From Luteibacter sp. OK325 (lineage in GTDB: Bacteria > Pseudomonadota > Gammaproteobacteria > Xanthomonadales > Rhodanobacteraceae): DNA of 64,000 nucleotides. Below the pieces are notes generated by a model. That model saw nothing but the letters and a program-made list of their open reading frames with translations. It had not been told where the DNA came from and searched no databases. The stretch spans positions 62,001 to 126,000 of the forward strand of contig NZ_QAOX01000003.1 of NCBI RefSeq assembly GCF_003050935.1, read 5' to 3'. A program made the translations under genes and the position numbers. Numbering within the stretch: the stretch's first letter is position 1; each line of letters begins with the position of its first letter. Below, piece after piece: positions 54,446-62,959 of this stretch.

Positions 54446-55570
54446 ATGAGCCACGATTCTTCTTCTCTCAAGGCACGGGCGCAGGCCCTGCTCGAACAGG
54501 CCGGCATCACCCTCGGCGGTAGCCGGCCCACCGACCTGGTCGTGCACGACGAACGCACGTATCCCCGCGTATTCGCCCACGGGTCGCTCGGCCTGGGCGA
54601 GGCCTATATGGAAGGCTGGTGGGACGTGGGCGATCTGCCGGCCTTCTTCGCCCGCGTGCTCGGTTCCCATGTGGACGACTCGCTGCGCACGCTCGATACC
54701 CTCATCGCGCACCTCAAGGCGCGCTTCCTCAACCTGCAGCGCGGCGAGCACGCCTGGGACGTGGGACGGCAGCATTACGACCTGGGCAACGACCTCTTCG
54801 AGGCCATGCTCGGCAGGCGCATGGTCTACTCCTGTGGCTACTGGGCCAATGCCAGCAACCTGGATGACGCCCAGGAGGCCAAGCTCGACCTGATCTGCCG
54901 CAAGCTGCGACTGCGGCCGGGGCAGCGGGTGCTCGACATCGGCTGCGGCTGGGGCGAGGCGCTGAAGTTCGCCGCGGAGCGCTATGGCGTGAGCGGTGTC
55001 GGCGTGACCATTTCGAAGGAACAGGCCGAGTACGCGCGCGAGCTGTGCAAGGGCCTGCCGATCGAGATCCGCCTGCAGGACTACCGTGAGCTCGACGAAC
55101 GCTTCGACGCCATCCTCTCGGTGGGCATGTTCGAGCACGTGGGTGGCAAGAACTACCGCACCTGGTTCGAGGTGGCGCGACGTTGCCTGCATCCCGAAGG
55201 CCTCGCCGTTCTCCACAGCATCGGCAGCAACGAGCAACCGGGCCGGCCCGATCCCTGGATCGAGAAGTACATTTTCCCGAACTCGGTGATCCCGGCGATG
55301 AGCCAGGTGGCGACCGCGCTGGAGGGGCTGTTCGTGGTCGAGGACTGGCACAACTTCGGCACCGACTACGACCGCACGCTCACGGCATGGCTGGCCAACT
55401 TCAACGAGGCGTGGCCGCGCCTGGCCGGGCGCTACGACGAACGGTTCCGCCGCATGTGGCAGTTCTACCTCGGCTGCTCGGCCGGCATTTTCCGCAGCCG
55501 GCGTGACCAGCTCTGGCAGCTCACCCTCTCGCCCCGGGGCGTCGCGGGAGGCCTGCGCGTGCCACGCTGA
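54446..55570 (+). CDS. cfa: Cyclopropane-fatty-acyl-phospholipid synthase
   Basis: The ATG at 54446 gives 374 residues, in line with bacterial Cfa. The open frame upstream overlaps crcB. The N-terminal lipid-binding part has FAHGSLGLGEAYMEGWWDVG, then HYDLGNDLFEAMLGRRMVYS, and the SAM-binding motif VLDIGCGWGEALKFAAERYG. ILSVGMFEHVGGKNYRTWFE holds the acid-base residues around the active-site bicarbonate. It methylenates unsaturated acyl chains of membrane lipids, often in stationary phase or acid stress. Confidence 0.93.
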   Translation: MSHDSSSLKARAQALLEQAGITLGGSRPTDLVVHDERTYPRVFAHGSLGLGEAYMEGWWDVGDLPAFFARVLGSHVDDSLRTLDTLIAHLKARFLNLQRGEHAWDVGRQHYDLGNDLFEAMLGRRMVYSCGYWANASNLDDAQEAKLDLICRKLRLRPGQRVLDIGCGWGEALKFAAERYGVSGVGVTISKEQAEYARELCKGLPIEIRLQDYRELDERFDAILSVGMFEHVGGKNYRTWFEVARRCLHPEGLAVLHSIGSNEQPGRPDPWIEKYIFPNSVIPAMSQVATALEGLFVVEDWHNFGTDYDRTLTAWLANFNEAWPRLAGRYDERFRRMWQFYLGCSAGIFRSRRDQLWQLTLSPRGVAGGLRVPR

Positions 55571-55582
55571 CGCCGTGACGAC

Positions 55583-55610
55583 TTCATGCCCCGTACGGTC
55601 GGGGCATGAA
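55583..55610 (+). promoter_or_regulatory. Perfect 11-pair hairpin containing the start codon of the MFS transporter gene
   Basis: TTCATGCCCCG and CGGGGCATGAA pair without mismatch around TACGGT. The ATG at 55606 lies in the 3' arm. No T tract follows, so it does not look like a normal cfa terminator. It could hide the start codon in mRNA or bind a dimeric regulator as DNA. Confidence 0.55.
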
Positions 55611-57042
55611 AGTTCAGGCGAAGGCCGGCGACGGCATCGTGGAGACCGATGTACCGGCGCGCCTGGACCGGCTGAGCTGGGGGCGGTTCCACACGCTCGT
55701 CGCCGTCGCGCTCGGCATCACCTGGCTGCTCGATGGCCTGGAAGTCACTATCACCGGTTCGATCGCGGGCGCGCTCAAGTCCAGCCCGGTACTGCATCTT
55801 ACGGACGTGCAGGTCGGCCTGGCGGGTAGTCTTTACCTGGTCGGTGCCGTCGCCGGTGCGTTGTTCTTCGGCTGGCTGACCGACCGACTGGGCCGCAAGA
55901 AACTCTTCACCGTCACCCTTGGCCTGTACCTGGTCGCGACCGCCGCCACGGCGTTCTCGCCGGACTTCGTCACCTTCGTGATCTTTCGCATGCTGACCGG
56001 CGCCGGCATCGGTGGTGAATACGCGGCGATCAACTCGGCCATCCAGGAGCTGATACCAGCCCGCTATCGCGGACATACCGACCTGGTGATCAATGGCAGC
56101 TTCTGGATCGGCGCGGCGATGGGCGCGCTGGGCGCGGTGGGCCTGCTCGACAGCCGCTGGGTCTCGGCCGAACTCGGCTGGCGACTCACCTTCGGGCTGG
56201 GCGCCATGCTCGGCCTGGGCGTGCTGGTCCTTCGCCACTGGATACCGGAGAGCCCACGCTGGCTGATGCTGCATGGGCGCATCGACGAAGCCGAGGCCAT
56301 CGTCGGACAGATCGAACAGCGCCTGGGCGTCTCGCCGCCGAAGGAACCGTTGCCGCGGTTGCGCCTGCGTCCCCACAAGCTGACCCTCGGCGCAGTCGCC
56401 AGTACCCTGTTTCGCGACTATCCGAAACGCACCGTGCTCGGCCTGATACTCATGGCCACCCAGGCGTTTTTCTACAACGCGATCTTCTTCACCTATGCCC
56501 TGGTGCTGGGCCGTTTCTATGGCGTGGCCGATAGCGACGTCGGCCTCTACCTGCTGCCATTCGCCGCAGGCAACTTCCTTGGCCCGTTGCTGCTTGGGCG
56601 GCTGTTCGACACGGTCGGGCGCAAACCGATGATTGCGATCACCTATGCCATGTCGGGGCTGCTCCTGTTCGCCACCGCATGGCTGTTCGTCCACGGCGTG
56701 CTCGATGCACGCACGCAGACCGTCGCCTGGAGCGTCGTGTTCTTCTTCGCGTCCGCAGCGGCGAGTTCCGCGTACCTCACCGTGAGCGAGAGTTTCCCGC
56801 TGGAACTTCGCGCCCTGGCCATTGCCCTGTTCTACGCCTTTGGCACGGCGCTCGGCGGCGTGGTCGGGCCGTGGCTGTTCGGCTCGCTGATCGGCACCGG
56901 CGAGCGCTCGGCCATTGGCTGGGGTTACGCGCTCGGCGCCTGCCTCATGCTCCTGGGCGCCGCTGCCGCGCTAGGCCTTGGGATCGCGGCCGAGCGGCGC
57001 GCCCTGGAGGACATCGCCGCTCCCCTGGGGCGCGCCGACTGA
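55606..57042 (+). CDS. MFS transporter, sugar/metabolite porter type
   Basis: This 478-residue protein has 12 membrane segments. GWLTDRLGRKKLFTVTLGLY and GRLFDTVGRKPMIAITYAMS are the two MFS loop motifs, and HWIPESPRWLMLHGRIDEAE is the PESPRWL signature of the sugar-porter/SP-like family. The first membrane segment has LDGLEVTITGSIAGALKSSP. The substrate is unknown. The ATG lies in a hairpin, and a GTG at codon 12 (55639) is an alternative start. The 3' end overlaps the convergent ATP-grasp gene by 72 bases. Confidence 0.87.
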   Translation: MKVQAKAGDGIVETDVPARLDRLSWGRFHTLVAVALGITWLLDGLEVTITGSIAGALKSSPVLHLTDVQVGLAGSLYLVGAVAGALFFGWLTDRLGRKKLFTVTLGLYLVATAATAFSPDFVTFVIFRMLTGAGIGGEYAAINSAIQELIPARYRGHTDLVINGSFWIGAAMGALGAVGLLDSRWVSAELGWRLTFGLGAMLGLGVLVLRHWIPESPRWLMLHGRIDEAEAIVGQIEQRLGVSPPKEPLPRLRLRPHKLTLGAVASTLFRDYPKRTVLGLILMATQAFFYNAIFFTYALVLGRFYGVADSDVGLYLLPFAAGNFLGPLLLGRLFDTVGRKPMIAITYAMSGLLLFATAWLFVHGVLDARTQTVAWSVVFFFASAAASSAYLTVSESFPLELRALAIALFYAFGTALGGVVGPWLFGSLIGTGERSAIGWGYALGACLMLLGAAAALGLGIAAERRALEDIAAPLGRAD

Positions 57043-58230
57043 GCGCAGGAAGCGTTTGCGCACCAGTGCATGAATGAAGGACAGGGCCGGCTGCGGATCG
57101 TCCCAGCGAAAGGTGTGCAGTTGGGCCCGTGCCCACTGGGTCAGCACGGACAGCCACGGCACGAACTGGCGTTTCCGAAGGGCGAGTACGGTCGGGATAT
57201 CGTGATAAAGATCGACGCAGGCCACCCCTTCCGGGTAATCGCGTGTCGCGCGTGATACCGGCAGGCCCTGCGCGTCCTGCCAGGCCATCTCGCACACGTT
57301 CATGCCGCAGCGTGCGGCGAATTCCACGTAGGTCCATGCGCGCGTATTCACCTCGATGATGCGATAGACGCCATCGCGCGGATCATGCTTGAACTCGGCG
57401 CTGAAGATGCCGCGATAATCGAGTCCGTCCAGCAGTCGACGCAGATCACGGATCGCGTCCGGCAGGATCGCCAGCGGCACGGAGTGACAGCACGAGCTGT
57501 TGCCGAAGTCAGGCGGCGACATGCGCAGGCGCCGCCGCGCGAATACGCCGGTGTAGGCACCGTTCCGGTCACGGAAACCGTCGACGAAGAAGTGCTCGCT
57601 GGCCGGGCCGGGCACGTACTCCTGGGCCATGACGCTGAAACCCTGTGCGTGCAGGCGTGCCCATACCTCACGAAGCGCCTCGGGCCGGTCGACCCAGAGG
57701 CCTTTCACCCCGGTAACGTCGCTGAACCTCTGCGAGTTCACCGGCTTGACGAAGACCCGGTCCATCGAATCGAACGGAATCGCCTCGATGTCATCCAGGC
57801 AGGCGATGCGATACGTACGGGGATGCGGAATCTGTGTCGCCGCCAGGTATCCGGCGAAAATCGCCTTGTCCTGCAGCAGCTCCTGCGCGTCGCGGCTCGA
57901 TGTACTGATCAGGAAGCGATCGCCGAGATCGGTCGAGGGCAGGTCGGTGAGCCAGAGCGCCGCGTCGTCCGCACCGGCAATGATCACCGCCTTGTCCAAG
58001 GGCATCGCCCTCAGGGCGGCCAGCGCATGGTCGCCCGGCTGACCATCCCAGGGCAGATTGCCGGGGGTCGGCCGGTACCAGCGTGAACGGGTAACGATAT
58101 CGCGCGGTGGGCAGGCCACATAGGCAGGAATGCCGGCGAGCTGAAGACTGCGAAGAATACCCAGCGCAGTAGGCCCGCGCCCCATCACGATCGCGGGCAC
58201 CCGCTCCCGCTCGTCGCCGCACTTTGCCAT
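56971..58230 (-). CDS. ATP-grasp carboxylate-amine ligase-like protein
   Basis: The 419-residue protein begins with a Rossmann-like region (VPAIVMGRGPTALGILRSLQ), followed by an ATP-grasp fold: RVFVKPVNSQRF (ATP-binding lysine), GFSVMAQEYVPGPASEHFFV, and the metal-binding IFSAEFKHDPRDGVYRIIEV followed by NTRAW (acidic residue plus Asn). Such enzymes join an acyl-phosphate intermediate to an amine and often act in surface polysaccharide or secondary metabolism. The specific substrates are unknown. It overlaps the convergent MFS gene at its 3' end. Confidence 0.82.
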   Translation of the reverse strand: MAKCGDERERVPAIVMGRGPTALGILRSLQLAGIPAYVACPPRDIVTRSRWYRPTPGNLPWDGQPGDHALAALRAMPLDKAVIIAGADDAALWLTDLPSTDLGDRFLISTSSRDAQELLQDKAIFAGYLAATQIPHPRTYRIACLDDIEAIPFDSMDRVFVKPVNSQRFSDVTGVKGLWVDRPEALREVWARLHAQGFSVMAQEYVPGPASEHFFVDGFRDRNGAYTGVFARRRLRMSPPDFGNSSCCHSVPLAILPDAIRDLRRLLDGLDYRGIFSAEFKHDPRDGVYRIIEVNTRAWTYVEFAARCGMNVCEMAWQDAQGLPVSRATRDYPEGVACVDLYHDIPTVLALRKRQFVPWLSVLTQWARAQLHTFRWDDPQPALSFIHALVRKRFLRSVGAPQGSGDVLQGAPLGRDPKA

Positions 58231-58331
58231 ACCGCCCCCTGTGGCGGGTTTCGACGCCGGAATGGCGCACCCTGCAGCAGGAATGTGACATCGGTTCCGG
58301 CGACCAGATAGATCGCCACACGGCCTATGCC

Positions 58332-59252
58332 CTATTGGAGGGCACTGCGCTGCTCAGCCAGTGCGGCGTCGATGGCAGCATCCATCGCAAGCGCGCCCGC
58401 GCGCAGGGAAGCGCTGTCGATCAGGTCGAGCACGTTCGCCACCGCGGCCGACGAGGTTGCGATGGACGGCGGCGCGACAGATGGCTTCGCCGGCGCTGCA
58501 TCGAGGACTTCGGCGCTCGTTACGGTCGCGTACTTCACGATCTTCACCGGACGCCCGTTGGCATCGAAGACCGGGTTGTAGGTGGCCTGGACCCAGACCA
58601 CCACATGGCCCTTGGCCAGGCGACGATACAGACCCGCATCGTGGAGGCCGGAGCGCAAGCGCCGCCAGAAGCCGATATACGCATCCGAACGACTCTCTTG
58701 CTCATCGACAAAAACACTGTGGTGCTTGCCGACGATCTCGTCGAGGCGGTAGCCGGTGAAGCCGAGAAACACGTCGTTGGCATCCAGGATCATGCCATCG
58801 AGCGAGAACTCGACCACGCCCTGGGTATGATCGACCGTGTCCACGTGATGCTCCCGCGTGACGATGGCCGCCCGCTCGTCGGAGATGTCGCAGGCATACA
58901 GCAGCACGGAGGAAATCCGTCCGCGGCGACCGGCCAGGGGAATGTAGACGGCCTGGAACCAGGCCTCCCGGCCCGATGCGCCTTTGGCGCGATACGTACC
59001 GGCGACCTGTTCCCCGCGGTTCAGGGCGCGCCAGAGGTGTTCGGCATCATCCACCATGAAGAACTGGCTGTGCGGCTGGCCTACCACGGCCTCGGCGCGC
59101 AGGCCCAGTGCGGCAAGGAAGCGTTCATTGACCGAGCGCACCACGCCGTCGAGGCCGAGCTCGACGACCGACTGGCTGCGCGAGAGTGCGGCGATGATCG
59201 CGCGCTCCGTGCGGGCGCTGCGCCTGCCGCGCACCCATCCGAACATACCCAT
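58332..59252 (-). CDS. Double PAS-domain protein without an output domain
   Basis: From ATG 59252 (MGMFGWVRGRRSARTERAII) the product has 306 residues. PAS 1 (about 20-130) includes VVELGLDGVVRSVNERFLAA and the linker RAKGASGREAWFQAVYIPLA. PAS 2 (about 135-250) includes VVEFSLDGMILDANDVFLGF and GKHHSVFVDEQESRSDAYIG, resembling the N-terminal half of PAS-containing methyl-accepting chemotaxis proteins. After PAS 2 there is only a short Ala/Ser-rich helix region. No kinase, GGDEF or MCP domain follows. It is cytosolic. Confidence 0.82.
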   Translation of the reverse strand: MGMFGWVRGRRSARTERAIIAALSRSQSVVELGLDGVVRSVNERFLAALGLRAEAVVGQPHSQFFMVDDAEHLWRALNRGEQVAGTYRAKGASGREAWFQAVYIPLAGRRGRISSVLLYACDISDERAAIVTREHHVDTVDHTQGVVEFSLDGMILDANDVFLGFTGYRLDEIVGKHHSVFVDEQESRSDAYIGFWRRLRSGLHDAGLYRRLAKGHVVVWVQATYNPVFDANGRPVKIVKYATVTSAEVLDAAPAKPSVAPPSIATSSAAVANVLDLIDSASLRAGALAMDAAIDAALAEQRSALQ

Positions 59253-59341
59253 CGTCGCGCCCCGTACTGCAATGTGATTCAAACTGGCTTATCGGCCGGA
59301 GGCGGTCCGGGCTTTAGCCGGACGATACCAGTTTCGTCATT

Positions 59342-59632
59342 TCACATCTGCCCGTCAGCCACGGCGAAGGGGACGACGCCGGGTTCGCGGGCCTCCAGGG
59401 ATGCCGGACGCCGGGCTGGCGGCGCCGGACGCGGGAGCGAGGGCGACGTGCGCCCCAGGGTGATGTTCTTCGAGGCGCGCACCTCCCTGTTCGCGAAGGT
59501 CCAGATCTCGCCGCTTTCGGTAATGAACACGGTCCAGTAGAGATCCGACTCCGGGCCATAGTCGATCAGGAAATGGGCGAAGCCTTCGCCCTTGGGGGTG
59601 TTCATGGGAAGTGGTGGATTCAGTTGCAGCAT
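59342..59632 (-). CDS. Small hypothetical protein
   Basis: ATG 59632 follows a clear GGAGGA site. The 96 residues include a folded-looking part (GEGFAHFLIDYGPESDLYWT; ESGEIWTFANREVRASKNIT) and a proline-rich end (LPRPAPPARRPASL). No family is recognised. The good ribosome-binding site and biased codon use support it as a real gene. There are no neighbours in an operon. Confidence 0.6.
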   Translation of the reverse strand: MLQLNPPLPMNTPKGEGFAHFLIDYGPESDLYWTVFITESGEIWTFANREVRASKNITLGRTSPSLPRPAPPARRPASLEAREPGVVPFAVADGQM

Positions 59633-59785
59633 GGTGTCCTCCTCGTGGGCCGATTAGCCCCAAAGCCGCGTGGGGCCAGAGTGAACGTGCCGTCGATCAC
59701 GCATCACCGGACGCGGACACCACTTTTCGCTGCGGGTGGGTAACATGGCCCCATCCGAGAGAAGGTTCACCAGGGGATATAGGGC

Positions 59786-59995
59786 GTGCAGGCACGTAAT
59801 TTCGCGGTATCGGTTGTCCAGCCCGGTGGCAAGGTCGCCATCGAAATCGAATTCAATGAGAAAATCCACGGTATTTCCGGCGACACGCTATGGCTGTCCC
59901 TGGAGGACGATGCCAGCCTGGAGGACGCCGAGGCCCTGCGCTCGCTGCTGGAGCGGGTGGGTCACCGCCTCACGGTAACGAACGTACGCGCCTGA
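59786..59995 (+). CDS. Small hypothetical protein
   Basis: A GTG start with AGGGGAT about ten bases upstream gives 69 residues, MQARNFAVSVVQPGGKVAIE onwards, with an acidic helix (WLSLEDDASLEDAEALRSLL). The pattern looks like a small alpha/beta protein. No family is recognised. Its 3' end overlaps that of the convergent membrane-protein gene by 26 bases, so one of the two could be annotated slightly wrong. Confidence 0.5.
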   Translation: MQARNFAVSVVQPGGKVAIEIEFNEKIHGISGDTLWLSLEDDASLEDAEALRSLLERVGHRLTVTNVRA

Positions 59996-60413
59996 CCTGG
60001 GCAGTCGCGGTGTCCGCGACCGCGGTCACCGCCACGGCCAACGGCACCACCACCGGCGCCAGCCGATGGTTTACGCCATGCACCTTGCCGCAACCGAGGC
60101 AGTGGCGGGTCATGCCGAGCCCGCGACGGGATGCCCGCGCGGTGCTCAACAGGCAACCGCAGACATAGCAGCTGGCGATCGCGCCGCGGTCCCACAGCCT
60201 CACCCGGACCGCCTGCGCGGCCACCCAGCCAATCGCCCCGATGACCGCGCCGGCAACGATCCAGCCCGGCAGGTCGGAATACAGGGAAAGGATGCCTAGT
60301 TGGCCGGGCACTTGCTGCACGGCTTTCATCGCTGCCGCCGCGACTGCCCCCAAGCCGAGTATCACCAGGCCCGGCGAGAACATTCGGAAATACATACGTC
60401 CGGCGTACGACAT
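59970..60413 (-). CDS. Membrane protein with a two-CxxC zinc-ribbon-like region
   Basis: The 147-residue product starts at ATG 60413 after GGAAGGGG. It has two or three hydrophobic segments (PGLVILGLGAVAAAAMKAVQ; LPGWIVAGAVIGAIGWVAAQ; APVVVPLAVAVTAVAD). Between the second and third are CYVCGCL and, about 25 residues on, CLGCGKVHG, a spacing that fits a zinc ribbon or redox-active cysteines. No family is assigned. Confidence 0.58.
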   Translation of the reverse strand: MSYAGRMYFRMFSPGLVILGLGAVAAAAMKAVQQVPGQLGILSLYSDLPGWIVAGAVIGAIGWVAAQAVRVRLWDRGAIASCYVCGCLLSTARASRRGLGMTRHCLGCGKVHGVNHRLAPVVVPLAVAVTAVADTATAQVRRVRSLP

Positions 60414-60502
60414 GTGGCGGCCCCTTCCCCAGCCGGATGCTCCCGGCGGGGTCAGGTTGGAGCTTACGGGGTCTAGCCGCCGTGAACGAAAACGAAGGTC
60501 GG

Positions 60503-62935
60503 TCAGCCCGCTGCCGCACCGAAGGACGGCGGTCGGTCGGCTTTCGCCTTGCCGAACGACTCGTTAGGCGTCTCGCCCATGACGAAGGTCAAGCTACCGC
60601 CGGCGGCCAGGTCCTTATGGGCGATCCAGCTTTTCGTCCAGGGCTGGCCGTTCCAGCTGACCGACTGGATATACGGACGGCCCGGGCCGTTGTCCTTTGC
60701 CTCGATCACCAGCGTTCGTCCACCACCGACCTGCACCTCGGCACGGTCGAGCAGCGGGCTACCGAAAACGTAGTGGGTGCTGACCGGGTCGACGGCGTAC
60801 AGGCCCATCGCGCTGATCACGTACCAGGCGCTCATCTGGCCGCAGTCCTCATTGCCGGGAAGGCCATCGGGCTCGGGCAGGTACATCGATTCCAGCAGCA
60901 TGCGCACGCGTGCCTGGGTTTTGTAATGCGACCCGGAGTACGCATAGAGGTAAGGCATGTGATGGCCCGGCTCGTTACCGAAGGCGTACTGGCCGACCAT
61001 GCCGGCGATGTCCGGCGGCGCGTTGTCCGGTAGCGCAGGATCCGCGTTGAAGAGGCCGTCGAGCTTGGCCTCGAAGGCAGTCTCGCCGCCGAACAGCGCC
61101 ATATAGTTGTAGACGTCGTGCTGGTTGAGGAAGGTGGCCTGCCAGGCGTTCGATTCGGTGAAGTCACGCCAACGCTTCGAATGACCGATCGCGATCGGGT
61201 CGAAGGGCAGCAACCAACTGCCGTCGTCCGCGCGAGGGCGGACGAACTGCGTGTCCTTGTCGAACACGTTGCGGTAGTTCTGCGACTGCGTACGCAGGAG
61301 CGTCGCGTCCTCCGCATGGCCAAGCGCATCGGCCATGTGCGACACGGCCCAGGCGTCATACGAGTATTCGAGGGTCTTGCTGGCCGCCTCGCCTTCCTTG
61401 TCGCTGGGGATATAGCCCTTCGCGCGGAAAGCAGGAAGCCCGAAGTAGTCGTCCTGCAGGGCACGACGACGAAGCACCGGCCAGGCCTTGGCATAGTCGA
61501 TGCCAGTGAAACCCTTGGCCTGCGCCTCGGCGATCACCGGTGCGCAGTGGTAGCCGATCATGCACACCGTTTCGATGCCCTGGAGTGGCCACACCGGCGC
61601 GCCGCTCGGGCTCTCCACCGCGAGCCGTACGAGGCCATCGACGAGGTCGGGCACACGCTCGGACTGGTACAGCGTGAACAGCGGATGTTCGGCGCGGTAC
61701 GTGTCCCACAGCGAATACGTGCTGTAGTTGTGCCGGCCTTCGGGCAGCGTATGGACGGCTTTGTCCATGCCGCGATAGCGACCATCGAAGTCACTGAACA
61801 CCGTCGGCGCGAGCATGGTGTGGTACAGCGAGCTATAGAACGTGCGCTTGATCTTGTCCGACGAGGACTGGATGCGAATGCGGGAAAGCTCATGTTCCCA
61901 CTCGGCTTCCGCCGAGGCGCGGACCCCGTCGAAGTCCCAGCCCGGGATTTCGCTGTCGAGGTTGCGCATCGCGCCATCGATGTCGACACCCGAGATGCCA
62001 ACCTTGACAAGCAGGGGCTCGCTCGACGCCTTGTCGAAATGCAGCGCCGCCTTCAGCTGGTCGCCCTTGACCGTGGTGGTGCCCTTCGGCAGCGCTTTGT
62101 CGTCGCTATACAGCGTGGCGTTCACGATCGGCCGCGACAGCTTCATGGCGAAGTAGATCACGCGCCCGGTCGCCCACTGGTAAACACGGCGGCCACCGAC
62201 GACGGTGTCGTTGCCGACGATGGTGAGTTCCACGTCGCTGAGCCGGGTCGGCGTCTCTATGTTGTCCTGGTAGCCATGCGCGAGGTCGACGATCAGGTGG
62301 GCATCACCGTCCTTCGCGAAGGTGTAGCGATGGATGCCCGCACGCAGCGTAGCGGTCAGCTCGGCAAGGATGTCGTGCTCGGTGAGCTTCACCCGGTAAT
62401 AGCCCGGATGCGCCTGTTCGCCCGTGTAGTGCGAGCGGTAGCCCTTGGCATGCGTGCGGAAGCCCATAGCCGGCTTCTGCCCGCCCTTATGCTTCGCATC
62501 GAAGCGCGACACGTAGTTCACGCCGTCGTAGTCGCGATCGCCCGGCTGCAGGTGCACCGTGCCCATCGCCGGCATGACCAGGAAGTCGAGCATGTCGGCC
62601 GCACCGGTGCCGGACAGATGGGTGTGCGAGAAACCCATGATCGAACCGTCGCCCTGGTGGTAGCCGGACGAACCGTCCCACTCGGCGTTGTTCGTGTCGG
62701 GACTCAGCTGGACCATGCCGAACGGCCGCGTCGCACCCGGGTAGGTGTGACCGTGGCCGTCCGTTCCGACGAAGACGTCGACGTAACGCAAGACACTATC
62801 CGCAGCGGTGCCGCCGCTGGCGGATGGCGCGTTCAGGCCTTTGTGTACGCCACCGGCCAGTGCGGTGAGGGAACCGAGCTGACCGACGGCCGACACAGCG
62901 GCCATCCCTTGCAGAAAACGTCGACGGGTAACCAT
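60503..62935 (-). CDS. Glycoside hydrolase family 92 alpha-mannosidase, Tat-exported
   Basis: The 810-residue enzyme begins with a twin-arginine signal (TRRRFLQGMAAVSAVGQLGS). GH92 motifs are FVGTDGHGHTYPGATRPFGM, GFSHTHLSGTGAADMLDFLV, GNEPGHHMPYLYAYSG (holding the likely general acid Glu) and GNEDCGQMSAWYVISAMGLY (catalytic Asp and calcium region). Family members are calcium-dependent exo-alpha-mannosidases, mostly cleaving alpha-1,2 links of N-glycans or fungal mannan. Linkage specificity here is inferred. It lies 24 bases after the GH125 gene. Confidence 0.93.
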   Translation of the reverse strand: MVTRRRFLQGMAAVSAVGQLGSLTALAGGVHKGLNAPSASGGTAADSVLRYVDVFVGTDGHGHTYPGATRPFGMVQLSPDTNNAEWDGSSGYHQGDGSIMGFSHTHLSGTGAADMLDFLVMPAMGTVHLQPGDRDYDGVNYVSRFDAKHKGGQKPAMGFRTHAKGYRSHYTGEQAHPGYYRVKLTEHDILAELTATLRAGIHRYTFAKDGDAHLIVDLAHGYQDNIETPTRLSDVELTIVGNDTVVGGRRVYQWATGRVIYFAMKLSRPIVNATLYSDDKALPKGTTTVKGDQLKAALHFDKASSEPLLVKVGISGVDIDGAMRNLDSEIPGWDFDGVRASAEAEWEHELSRIRIQSSSDKIKRTFYSSLYHTMLAPTVFSDFDGRYRGMDKAVHTLPEGRHNYSTYSLWDTYRAEHPLFTLYQSERVPDLVDGLVRLAVESPSGAPVWPLQGIETVCMIGYHCAPVIAEAQAKGFTGIDYAKAWPVLRRRALQDDYFGLPAFRAKGYIPSDKEGEAASKTLEYSYDAWAVSHMADALGHAEDATLLRTQSQNYRNVFDKDTQFVRPRADDGSWLLPFDPIAIGHSKRWRDFTESNAWQATFLNQHDVYNYMALFGGETAFEAKLDGLFNADPALPDNAPPDIAGMVGQYAFGNEPGHHMPYLYAYSGSHYKTQARVRMLLESMYLPEPDGLPGNEDCGQMSAWYVISAMGLYAVDPVSTHYVFGSPLLDRAEVQVGGGRTLVIEAKDNGPGRPYIQSVSWNGQPWTKSWIAHKDLAAGGSLTFVMGETPNESFGKAKADRPPSFGAAAG

Positions 62936-62959
62936 GAATCGCTCCAGCTCAATGCCGCG

